This document shows positions 41,936 to 52,337 of a stretch of 64,000 nucleotides of DNA, in pieces. How positions within the stretch are numbered: the first letter of the stretch is position 1; every line of letters starts with the position of its first letter. The position numbers and the translations under genes were made by a program. The stretch spans positions 26,134,501-26,198,500 of the forward strand of contig JBAIAC010000059.1 of assembly GCA_037349315.1 (NCBI GenBank), given 5' to 3'. The stretch is from Chelydra serpentina. Its lineage: Eukaryota; Chordata; Testudines; Chelydridae. The notes under the pieces are model-generated. The model saw only the letters and a program-made list of their open reading frames with translations. It did not search any database and had not been told where the DNA came from.

Positions 41936-44673
41936 ATGCAGAGCACTGCATTCAGCCGTATGGAGTGGAAATCCATCAATTTCATGAAAAAACTCGCACA
42001 GATACAGACAGATATCATCTTCCTTTCCAACTGCAAACAGATGGACATCATACCAAAAGGACTAACGGTAAAAAATCCATTACAATCTACTTACCACACA
42101 GACTATGCTGAGAGATTGTGCCTCACACTCTCAAAGAAACCACCTGCTCAACATCCTATACAGCAAACAGGGAAAGATTAAGACTGAGCGCTCAAAACTG
42201 GATACTCTTATGGAAAACCAACCTTCCACACAAACTTCTTCATGGACTGACTTTACAAAAACTAGACAAGCCATTTACAACACAAGCTTTGCTTCTTTAC
42301 AAAAGAAAAAGGACACTAAGCTATCTAAACTGCTGCATGCTACAAGGAACCACAACAGCAGTTCCCTTACCCCACCCAGCAATATTGTCAATCTTTCCAG
42401 CTATACTCTCAGCCCAGCAGAAGAATCTGTCCTTTCTCGGGGCCTCTCCTTTTGTCCCTCCAGACCCATGAACATGATACAGTTCTGCGGTGACCTAGAA
42501 TCCTACTTTCGACGTCTCCAACTCAAAGAATTTTTCCAACAGACCTCTGTACAACATACTAACCCACAGAATCCTTCCAACAGACCTCTGTACAACATAC
42601 TAACCCACAGAATCCTTCCAACAGACCTCTGTACAACATACTAACCCACAGAATCCTTCCAACAGACCTCTGTACAACATACTAACCCACAGAATCCTTC
42701 CTACCAAAACTACAAAAAGAAGGATTCTGCGTGGACTCCTCCTGAAGGTCGAAACAACAAATTGGACTTCTACATAGACTGCTTCTGTCGCCGTGCTCGA
42801 GCTGAAATTGTAGAAAAGCAAAATCACTTGCCCCATAACCTCAGCCGTGCAGAACACAACGCCATCAACAGCCTCAGGAACAACTCTAACATCATAATCA
42901 AAAAGGAGGAGCTGTCGTCATCATGCTCCTGAAGCTGAAGCTGACAAAGGAGGAGCTGTCGTCATCATGAATAAGTTGGAATATGAACAAGAAGCTGTCA
43001 GGCAGCTCTGTAACTCCACATTCTACAGGCCTTTATCCTCTGACCCCACTGAGGAGTACCAAAAGAAACTGCACCATCTGCTCCAGAAACTCCCTGGAAA
43101 AGCACAAGAACAAATTTGTACAGACACGTGCCTAGAACCCTGACCAGGTACATTCTATCTGCTACCCAAGATCCATAAACCTGGAAATCCTGGACGCCCC
43201 ATCATCTCAGGCATTGGCACCCTAACAGCAGGATTGTCTGGCTATGTAGACTCTCTCCTCAGGCCCTATGCTACCAGCACTCCCAGCTATCTTCGCGACA
43301 CCACTGACTTCCTGAGGAAACTACAATCCATCGGTGATCTTCCAGACAACACCATCCTGGCCACTATGGATGTAGAAGCCCTCTACACTAACATTCCACA
43401 CAACGATGGACTACAAGCTGTCAGGAACAGTATCCCCAATACTACCACGGCTAACCTGGTGGCCGAACTTTGTGATTTTGTCCTCACCCACAACTATTTC
43501 ACATTTGGGGACAATATTTACCTTCAAGTCAGTGGCACTGCTATGGGTACCCGTATGGCCCCACAGTATGCCAACATTTTTATGGCTGACTTAGAACAAC
43601 GCTTCCTCAGCTCTCGTCACCTAACACCCCTACTCTACTTGCGCTACATTGATGATATCTTCATCATTTGGACCCATGGAAAAGAAGCCCTTGAGGAATT
43701 CCACCATGATTTCAACAATTTCCATCCCACCATCAACCTCAGCCTAGACCAGTCCACACAAGCGGTCCATTTCCTAGACACCAGAGTGCTAATAAGTGAT
43801 GGTCACATAAACACCACCCTATACCGGCAACCTACTGACCGCTATACTTACCTACATGCTTCCAGCTTCCATCCTGGACACACCACACGATCCATTGTTT
43901 ACACCCAAGCTCTAAGACACAACCGCATTTGCTCCAATCCCTCAGACAGAGACAAACACCTACAAGATCTCTATCAAGCATTCTTACAACTACAATACCC
44001 ACCTGCTGAAGTGAAAAAACAGATTGACAGGGCCAAAAGAGTACCCAGGAGTCACCTACTACAAGACAGGCCCAAAAAAGAAAATAACAGAACACCACTA
44101 GCCGTCACCTTTAGCCCCCAACTAAAACCTCTCTAGCACATCATCAAAGATCTACAACCTATCCTAAAAGTTGATCCCTCACTCTCACAGATCTTGGAGG
44201 ACAGACCAATCCTTGCTTACAGACAGCCCCCCAACCTGAAGCAAATACTCACCAGCAACCACACACCATACAACAAAAACACTAACCCAGGAACCTATCC
44301 TTGCAACAAAGCCCGATGCCAACTCTGTCAACATATTGATTCAAGTGATACCATCACAGGGCCTAATCACATCTGCCACGCCATCAAGGGCTCATTCACC
44401 TGCACATCTACCAATGTGATATATGCCATCATGTGCCAGCAATGCCCCTCTGCCATGTACATCGGCCAAACCGGACAGTCTCTACGCAAAAGAATAAATG
44501 GACATAAATCTGACATCAGGAATCATAACATTCAAAAACCAGTAGGAGAACACTTCAACCTCCCTAATCACTCAGTGACAGACTTGAGGGTAGCAGTGTT
44601 GCGACAGATTAACTCCAAAAGCACACTTCAAAGAGAAACTATTGAACTCGAATTGATATGCAAACTAGGTTGA
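41936..44673 (+). pseudogene. Penelope reverse transcriptase-GIY-YIG endonuclease
   Basis: N-terminal pieces: FLSNCKQMDIIPKGLT, IVNLSSYTLSPAEESVLSRG, SAWTPPEGRNNKLDFYIDC, KGGAVVIMNKLEYEQEAV. The reverse transcriptase follows: LLPKIHKPGNPGRPIISGIG, TILATMDVEALYTNIPHNDG (catalytic Asp), GTAMGTRMAPQYANIFMADL and LRYIDDIFIIW (YIDD box). The endonuclease has VIYAIMCQQCPSAMYIGQTG and SLRKRINGHKSDIRNHN. Lesions: a frame change near 42180, the 41-bp repeat at 42541, a small duplication near 42902-42960 (GGAGGAGCTGTCGTCATCAT twice) that shifts frame, TGA at 43141-43143 and TAG at 44134-44136. No active protein is possible. Confidence 0.9.
42541..42704 (+). repeat. 41-bp tandem repeat, four copies, within the Penelope frame
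   Basis: The unit AGACCTCTGTACAACATACT plus AACCCACAGAATCCTTCCAAC starts at 42541, 42582, 42623 and 42664, nearly identical each time. Three extra copies add 123 bases, so the frame on either side is unchanged, but shifted reading inside the array meets TAA at 42642-42644. Confidence 0.92.
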
Positions 44674-45060
44674 ATTGGCTCCGGATTAAATAAGGATTTG
44701 GAATGGCTCGGCCATTACGTTAATTGAATCTATTTCCCTTAAGTTAACGATCCTCATTCACACCTGTGTGACCATCTTGTTTATCACTTCAAAGGTTTTT
44801 CTTCCCCTGCTGTTATGGTTCCTCTCAACTAATTAGCCTCTTAAGGTTGGTCTATGCACCTCGACCTTATCATGTTTCTCTGACTGTATAAATATCTGTC
44901 TACTGTATGTTTCATTCCATGCATCCGATGAAGTGGGTACTAACCCACGAAAGCTTATGCTGAAATAAATTTGTTAGTCTCTAAGGTGCTACAAGTTTTT
45001 CTTTCTTATTTTCGTTTTGCTGACACAGACTAACACGGCTACTACACTGAAACCTATCAT
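44622..45060 (+). repeat. Penelope downstream pLTR
   Basis: Direct copy of 41491-41935. It overlaps the end of the endonuclease frame and ends at the target duplication TATTTCAACACT. Confidence 0.88.
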
Positions 45061-45072
45061 TATTTCAACACT

Positions 45073-45757
45073 GTAAACCAAATAGTCTGAAGTTTGGTTT
45101 AATTGGAGTGGGCACTTGGCATAACTCTGTGGATATTATGGAGAGGTACAAAAAGTGGGTCTCAGAAATGGATGAGATTAGAGGAAATAGAAAGGGGCCA
45201 CTGGGGTTCTGGGTAAATCCTTCCCATTTAACTCAAATGAGATGGTAATTTATCTCTGAGTGTGAGGGTTGAGGTCCCATATATAGAGAATGTACTTCCC
45301 TTGGATGGTTTCTTTTTCATTCCAAGTGTCCATAGGGAGAGTACAGGGTCTTGGGTTCAGGAAAGCAATGTTGTTTGGAGATTGTTTTATATTCTATTTT
45401 GGAATTTTATTTTTGGATTTAAATGAGGCAGAATGCAGGAGCAGGGATGGTAATTATCAGAGGAGATAGCTGTGGAAGTTTGCAAACAGAAATCAAGTCG
45501 TGTCAAGGCACACAATTGTAATAAAATATGAGAGAGACATTTGTCATACAAGGGTTCAACTCATCAGACAGCCTCTCTGCAGACAATCCTTGGGCATAAA
45601 GAAGAGGAAAAGGCTAGCTGGATTGATAATTTAAGTGGGGAAAAAAGGGAAAAAATAAAGAAAAACAACCTCCCTGCCCCTGCACACACATTCCCCACCC
45701 TGCACACAATTTTTTAAATCTTCATAAAACGAAATTATTATTATCAATAGTTCTGCC
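45073..45757. other. No recognisable feature
   Basis: AT-rich unique-looking DNA. A-rich patch at 45640-45665. Confidence 0.45.
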
Positions 45758-46581
45758 TGTGACGGTGTACCCCATAAAACTTTATGGGGAGATGCTTATA
45801 AATGTATGTGTGTAACTAGAATATGTTTTATGCTACATGTGCCATGTAACATATCTCTGTGAAAGTTATGACCTACTGAATCTATTCCTCCTGTTTGTAT
45901 GCATGTATCATTGTTGTAGTAGAAGTTATGAATATGGGTTTTATATTTGCTGGTTTTATACATAGCCTTTGTAAGAGCATGGGACCAGGTCTGGAGGAAA
46001 GAATGTGCAAGTTAAATGCAAACACTTAACAGACAAAAGAAGGTGCAGACCCCAATCCACATCGGGGCCTGGCCAGGAATGCAACTGGCTGGACGGGTTA
46101 GGCTGCATGGACAGGTGACTTGCCCATGTGATCCCACTACTCCAGGGCAACATAATGTACACAGGGAGTGGGGGGAAAGGCTATAAAAGCCCTGGGAAGA
46201 CCCCACCATTTTGTCTTCAGCTGGCTAAAGAGAGAGGCTCTCCACCCCCCAAGAACACACCTGAGAGAAACTGAACAAAGGACAAAGACACTAGGGGCTG
46301 TGAGCGACTGCTGGACCCAGGCTAGTTCTACAGCCTGTAAAAAGGAAAAGAATCTGGTGAGGCTTTTATCTGTGTTAACTTTGAGTAGACATAGACGTGC
46401 GTGTTTTATTTTATTTTATTTAGTAATTCGCTTTGTTCTGTTTGTCACTACTTGAAATCACTTAAATCCTACTTTCTGTACTTATTAAAATCACTTTTTA
46501 CTTATTAAGTTGCCTGGAGTGCGAGTTGATACCTAGGGGGGCCAACAGCTGTGCATATCTTTCTATCTTTGAAATAGAAGG
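45758..46581 (+). mobile_element. LTR, truncated at its 3' end
   Basis: Begins TGTGACGGTGTACCCC and follows the same order as the LTR at 24967: GAATATGTTTTATGCT, GACCTACTGAATCTATTCC, a TATA box at 46181, TATTAAAATCACTTTTTAC near 46482, then GCATATCTTTCTATC. It stops where the ERV LTR at 46582 begins. A diverged subfamily. Confidence 0.65.
46181..46190 (+). promoter_or_regulatory. LTR TATA box
   Basis: CTATAAAAGC, same position in the family as 25553. Confidence 0.5.
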
Positions 46582-46980
46582 TGTTACGTTCGTGGGAGGC
46601 TGCGGGCCTACCCAGGGTGCTCTGCAAGAATGAGGCCCACACACACCGTGTGTTATTGGCTTTATTAAAGGCAAAGTGACACATCCGCAACGGGGACTCC
46701 TGGCGTTGCTGTCATGGAGACGGGGAACACAGCTCACCGAAAATCAGGCCTGGTAAGGAGTCCAAAATGGGGCCAGGCTCATACAATTATATACAGACAT
46801 CTCATACAGAAGCAAGCAGGGGCCGCCTCCTGGCTCAAGGCCATGCAAAGCAGTTCTAACTAATTCATAACAAACTGCAGCTGGCAAGCCTTGACCTGCA
46901 ATAACCAGCCCGCTGAGACAACGTGAGAAAGCGAAAGCACCCTTGCTATGCCATAACACAATCTTCCGTGGTACCCTACA
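46582..46980 (-). mobile_element. 3' LTR of a minus-strand endogenous retrovirus
   Basis: Plus strand runs TGTTACGTTCGTGGG to GTGGTACCCTACA, giving TG...CA ends on both strands. On the minus strand AATAAAGCC (46650-46662) is a polyadenylation signal. Immediately upstream on the minus strand is a purine-rich tract, AAAGTGAGGGGAGGAA, as expected next to a 3' LTR. No 5' LTR is present in the window. Confidence 0.75.
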
Positions 46981-47221
46981 TTCCTCCCCTCACTTTCTCG
47001 AGCGATGTCAGCAGCCATATAGACACCCCCCCCAGGGGGGGGCAGCAAAAACAACAGCAACGGCCACGCAGGCCACACACAAAAAGACCCCAAAAGCAAA
47101 ACAAAAAGAATACAGGGCTGTATCTGAAACATACTGGGCGGGGCCCAAAGCATACACACGGGGAAGGCAAAAAGGTATTGCATTCACAACAGTCTGGGCG
47201 AGTACCACCCATGCATTAGTC
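46981..47221 (-). mobile_element. Short 3' internal region of the retrovirus
   Basis: About 240 bases between the purine tract at 46981-46996 and the CR1 scrap. On the minus strand hydrophobic, cysteine-rich open frames occur in two phases. They could be the end of an envelope transmembrane region, but I cannot identify it and no start or upstream gene survives. Confidence 0.5.
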
Positions 47222-47562
47222 ATGCCTGACTAACCTAATTGCCTTCTATGATGAGATAACTGGCTCTGTGGATGAGGGGAAAGCAGTGGATGTGCTATTT
47301 CTTGACTTTAGCAAAGCTTTTGATACAGTCTCCCACAGTGTTCTTGCCAGCAAGTTAAAGAAGTATGGGCTGGATGAATGGACGGTAAGGTGGATAGAAA
47401 ACTGGCTGGATGGTCGTGCTCAACGGGTAGTGATCAATGGCTCCATGTCTAGTTGGCAGCCGGTATCAAGTGGAGTGCCCCAAGGGTCGGTGCTGGGGCC
47501 GGTTTTGTTCAATGTCTTCATCAACGATCTGGAGGATGGTGTGGACTGCACCCTTAGCCGAA
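47222..47562 (+). pseudogene. CR1 reverse transcriptase fragment
   Basis: An open, internal piece of CR1 ORF2: [20 protein letters not shown] (catalytic Asp), [40 protein letters not shown]. It ends after DGVDCTLS, just before where the FADD box would be. Both ends are truncated, so it is probably a remnant left by deletion or a template-switch capture. It abuts the retroviral fragment. Confidence 0.88.
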
Positions 47563-49134
47563 GGTAGGGGAAGGAGGGAAGCTGCCGCTGGTATTAGGCC
47601 AGTTTCCTTCACCTAGAATCCCACCATGTACAACAATTTTTTTCATCTCTATTATTACTAATTAAATTGTAATGAGCTTTTTCTCCCGCAGTGGCTGAGC
47701 TGCAGGGGGTTGTGGCAAGAGATCAGGGAATGGGAAATTGAAAACAAGTGTTCTTATGGTTGGTGGTGCTGCCTGTCGCCAGCTCCAGGGGAAGCAGGCA
47801 CTGCTGTGTTAGGGCTCTCATGACATTATAGTTTTTTGCATTTTAGATAATGTGGTCTAGCATCATTCCTTTCAATACCCCTGATGTGACAATACATGTT
47901 GAACCAATATGGTTCTATGATGGGGACACCTGGGATTTTTCCTCTGGCCAGCCATCCAGAATTACTTTGTCATGCTGTTGTCAGGCTGGTCATTTTTTGT
48001 TTCTTGTCTGACCTTGTCAAACTTTGTTTTCAAAATCAATAGTGTTGGAGCCAAACTCCTCTTCTTGCAGCTCCCTGATTTCATTGTTTATAGATGCCCT
48101 TGAAAGCACAGCTGCCTTAAGAAGCTCCCTTCTGAGCCTTTATTGCAAAGTCACCATTCCTTTTCTGACAAACAAGCAGTATTGCCAATTCCAGATGTTC
48201 AAGTCATGAGTCAGACCCCCAAAATTATGATTAAAATTAATGCTTTTGTGTTTCTTTTTCTTAGCCTTTTAATTTTTGAATGTAGGTTACACATGGTTCA
48301 CATTTTTAATCTTTTCTCCACAATTGTGAGGGCGTAGAAATATAACTATAAATAAAAATTCATGCTGAAATTCTCAAATATTCACATGACTCCAGGAGCT
48401 GAGATTGAAACCCCCCCACTAAGTATTATAACCATTGCAATAAAATGGCAAGAATTAGCAGCACTGTACAGGTGGTGCTTTGCACAATGGATTCTGTAAT
48501 ATGGCTTCCAACTCTAATGTTTCACGAACATATATAGTCAGAAATCAGTAGAGCTAGAATACACCACCAGACACAACAGCCAGCATTTGTCTATCAGTGG
48601 GCAGAGTTGTGTTGTGTTTTAATCAGTGCTTTGGAAGTCATTGTCCATGAGGATGAACATCGTCCTCTCCCCCACCCCACCATAACCAATCCGCTGTAAT
48701 TTTGGGCTCATTTTAATCTCAAGGTAGTTCAGTACCATGGCCCTGTGACAACATATTTTTAAATTCCCTAAAGCTTTTCTCTTGTCTGTCATCCCAGGGC
48801 CATCTTCTAGTGCCCTCAAGCAGCATTCTGAGTAGAACACTCAATTGTGACAAGTTAAGGCTGAATTTGCTGAGACATGTTAACATGCTATCACAGGGGG
48901 CACTGGCCCTTCAAAGGAGCTGAGAGGTCCAGCTCTGTGGTCTTGATTATTACCCTGGATGGGGGCTTCTAGCAGCAGCAGTCCAGAGGGATGCCCAAAA
49001 GGCACTCTGATTAAATAGCTCTGCCTTAAAATCCTTAACCATATAAAAGAGAGACGATATCCAAGCACATTTCTGAAACTGAGAAACACGGGAGAATGAG
49101 CACAGCTCTCTGTCTGAGAAAGCCTGGTTGTGTA
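47563..49134. other. No recognisable feature
   Basis: About 1.6 kb with only short frames. No named repeat or gene. Confidence 0.45.
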
Positions 49135-49280
49135 GTTAAAGCCCTGGATGAGAACTTGGGAGATCTGTGTTCAGTTACTGGCTTTACCATACACTACCTG
49201 TCAGACCTTCGGCAAGTCATCCCATCTTTATGGGACTATTTTTCATCTGAAAGACAGGAATTATAATATTTCCTTCCCAT
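49135..49280 (+). mobile_element. MIR-type SINE fragment
   Basis: GAACTTGGGAGATCTGTGTT, then CTGTCAGACCTTCGGCAAGT and TTTCATCTGAAAGACAGG match the MIR-type layout of a head followed by the core. Old and diverged. Confidence 0.6.
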
Positions 49281-50180
49281 TCCCTTTGTCACGGAATGAG
49301 ACAGTTACACAGCCTAAAGAGCTGAATCCTCTTTCAAGTATCTCGGCCCAACCCCAAACTCCCAAGCAGAAACCTGCCTCCAGAATAGACTGTAATCAGA
49401 GCCCAATGCAGAGAACAAACTCTCTGGCTCCTTGCACAACTCCCTCTTCACTAAATCGTCCAGAATCCCAAAAAACTAACACAACACATGTCTCCCCTAG
49501 ATTAATACCTTGCTTACATGATAAAAAAAAAGAACTTGGAAAACTATAACAGAACTCCCTGGTGACATCTGCTATTACAACATGTTCAGTGCCTAACTCA
49601 TTGAGACCCAGATCTAAGATGGGCCATTTAAGCAATATTGTAATGCATTCATAATTAAATGACAACAATCTTGTTTAATTTAGAGTTAAGTTTGCTTGGT
49701 GATAGTTCATGTCCTTCTCACACTTCAGAAAACCAGTAAAGTGAGGGTAAACACCCACACAACCTTAACTCTGCCCCCAGTGCTGGTAATAGCCACTGGC
49801 AATTAAATGCATGCATTCCAGCTGTGTTCTCTATGTTAGCTGTAACTCTATTGAATGGTGGAGGAATAAACTGAAGCAGCTTGGAGGAGCTGTGGTTGTC
49901 ATATGAGGAGATCTAGGGATTCGCTTGAGAAGCGTCTTAGAGCTGTGACTGTGACATGAGGAGATCTGGGGCTGAGTCTGCCCTATGTGTAATCTCAAAA
50001 GAAAGAGCTGCATGTGAACTTTGAGCGTCCAGTGTGCATCATTCCAGTAGAGAATTGTGTACGTGGTATCAGTAGCAAGGCATTAGGGTCTTCTTGCTGT
50101 GGCTACTGTGAGTAGTGAGGTAGTATATGAGAGCAGTCTGTAAATTCAATGAAGGGTAAGAGAAAGTACAGGTTTAGGTG
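49281..50180. other. No recognisable feature
   Basis: Contains a small local duplication: a block with GAGGAGCTGTGG near 49886 and CATATGAGGAGATCTAGGG versus CATGAGGAGATCTGGGG near 49900 and 49955. Otherwise nothing named. Confidence 0.45.
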
Positions 50181-50185
50181 GTAAC

Positions 50186-51367
50186 TGTGATGGGTTCAGT
50201 CACAGAGACCCCTTTGAGACAGTCACTTGATGCACTGGGATACCACTGAGAACAACCCCCCTGCCAAAACGGGAGCCCCTCCCCTCTCTGTCTTGCTGGG
50301 CTAGACACTCCAGTTCAGCTCCAGCATAGACTCATAGGTTGGGCCATACCCCACTGCAGTTCCTCAGACACTGAGATTCACTCAGCCCAGGGGCTTCTCA
50401 GTTAACAGGGACTTTTCCAGCACCCAGTGTTCAGCCTTTCTGGGAGCCTGAACCCCAAATTAAGCTTTATACAGAGTAAAATGGATTTTACAGGGTAAAC
50501 TGATAAATATCCACCCTCAATATCACTGAAAGAGAGATCTGTACAGCTGTTTGCCCCCCCCTCCCAGGTAATAATTACTTACTCTGGGTTTATTAATAAA
50601 CAAAAGTGATTTCATTAAATATAGAAGGTAGGATTTAAGTGGTTTTAAGTAATAGACAGAACAAAGTAAGTCAAAGCGCAAAACAAAACACGCAATGCTA
50701 ATCTTAATACACTAAGAAATCAGTTACAAATGTTAACTTCTCACCCATATTGTTACTTCAGATAAAATCCTTCTCAGGTCAGATACCTTTTCTGACCTGG
50801 GTCCAGCCTGTTCTCTCTCACCCCTGTGGTTACAGTTCTTTTGTTTCCAGGTGCTTGCAGGTATCTTCTTGGGGTGGGGAGACCATCTCTTAAGCCAGCT
50901 GAAGCCTCTCATTGTTTGCTTCCCCCCTTTTATATAGAATTTCCGTAAGGCGGGAAACTTTTGCTTGGAATCCCACCCTCCTCTGGAAAGTACCAGCTTC
51001 AAGAGGGATTTCAGTATCAGGTGACATGGTCACATGTCTCTGGAAGACCCCAGTCTCCATTCTTCCTGGGTTGGCCCACAGGTACACAGGAAGGTTTGCA
51101 GGTAAACAGAGCCATTCACAATTCATTGATTCTGAAGCACCCTTAATGGCTTCCACTTAATATATTTACATCAGTGATACAAGTTTATATCTTATTCTCC
51201 TAACTCCAGACATAGAAATAATACATGCAAACAAATAGGATGAACACACTTAGTAGATTATAACCTTTCTAATGATATATTACATGGGGCATTTAGCATA
51301 AAGCATATTCCAGTTATGTCATATTCATAAGCATATTTTCATAAAGCATATGGAGTGCAGCATCACA
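50186..51367 (-). mobile_element. Solo LTR with intact ends
   Basis: 1182 bases from TGTGATGGGTTCAGTC to GAGTGCAGCATCACA, TG...CA ends, flanked by GTAAC at 50181-50185 and 51368-51372. On the minus strand it carries a TATA box (50927-50936) and the AATAAA region near 50590. It is the best preserved member of the family also found at 15715, 24967 and 45758. No internal region, so it is a recombination product. Confidence 0.85.
50927..50936 (-). promoter_or_regulatory. LTR TATA box
   Basis: TATATAAAAG on the minus strand, equivalent to 25553 in the sister LTR. Confidence 0.5.
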
Positions 51368-51418
51368 GTAACCTGTGTACAAGTCTGACAGATGGGTAGG
51401 GGAAATAAAGGTTTAGGT

Positions 51419-52329
51419 CTGTAGTCACTAACCGGTCAATCACGATTGACTGGTTGATCCTGGAGCCTCTGGCAGTCTTTCGAGATCTCTGGCAGCTAAA
51501 AGTACAGCAGTGCACCGGGGCACTCACGCAGGCCGCCTGCCTGGCCTGGCCCCACCATCCTTACGTCGCTCCCAGAAGTGGACGGCTACTGGCACGTCTC
51601 TACAGCCCTTGGGTGGAGGATGAGGTGGCTCCGCACACTACTCCCATCCCCAGCACTGTCTCCTCTGCTCCCATTAGCCAGGAACCAGCCAATGGGAGCT
51701 ATGTGGACAGCACTTGCAGGGGCAGGCAGCACATGGAAACCCACTGCCCCCTCCCCCTCAGGGGCTGCAGAGACATGCCAGTAGCCAGACACTTCCGGGA
51801 GCGGCATGTGGGCCAGGGGGCAGGCAGCCTGAGCACCCGACTGTGCTGCCTGTGTTAAACACACCCCGGGCAGCAGTCTGCACTTGCAATTAAATAGGCC
51901 TCCTGCACCCCAACACTCTGCCGCAGACCAGAGCCCCCTCCTGCACCAAACTCCCTCCCAGAGCCCACAAACTTCACCCTCTCCAGCACCCCAACACTCT
52001 GCCCCATCCTAGGCCCCCTCCTGCACCAAACTCCCTCCCAGAGCTTGCACCCCTCACACCTGCACTCCAACCCCCAGCCCCAGGATCAGCCCAGAGCCCC
52101 CTCCCATACTCTGAACCCCTCAACCCCAACCTAGAGCCTGCACTCCCTCCTGCACCCCAAACCCCTACCCCTGCCCAGTGAAAGAGAGTGAGGGTCGGGG
52201 AGAGCAAGTGATGGAGGGAGGGGGGAATGGATTGAGTGGGGCAGGGCCTCGGGGAAGAGGCAGGGTAGATCCTGGATGGATCTTAAATTCAAAAATTGAT
52301 CTTGTGTGTAAAAAGGTTGGTGACCACTG
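51419..52329. mobile_element. hAT-type non-autonomous element with C-rich core
   Basis: Inverted ends CTGTAGTCACTAACC and, reversed, CAGTGGTCACCAACC. Flanking 8-mers GTTTAGGT (51411-51418) and CTTTAGGT (52330-52337) match at 7 of 8, as for a hAT target duplication. Just inside are GGTCAATCACGATTGACTGG and GGTAGATCCTGGATGGATC. The core at 51890-52160 is an array of CCCCAACACTCTGCC and CCCCCTCCTGCACC units like that at 29.5-30.0 kb. No transposase. Confidence 0.75.
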
Positions 52330-52337
52330 CTTTAGGT

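Larger units (their letters stand above)
40952..45060 (+). mobile_element. Penelope-like element with two pLTRs and inverted tail
   Basis: Flanked by TATTTCAACACT at 40940-40951 and 45061-45072. Order: an inverted 3'-end segment (40952-41490, minus), a direct pLTR (41491-41935), the body with reverse transcriptase and GIY-YIG endonuclease (41936-44673), then the second pLTR (44622-45060). This is the textbook complex arrangement of Penelope elements. The two pLTRs differ at about ten positions over ~440 bases by eye, so the insertion is fairly young, yet the coding frame is already broken. Confidence 0.92.

Noticed and set aside
43234..44136. Telomerase or CR1 reverse transcriptase
   Set aside because: The YIDD box, the KGGAVVIM block and the downstream GIY-YIG endonuclease identify Penelope.
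46976..47223. Functional retroviral envelope tail
   Set aside because: Hydrophobic frames occur in two phases with no upstream gene; identity cannot be supported.
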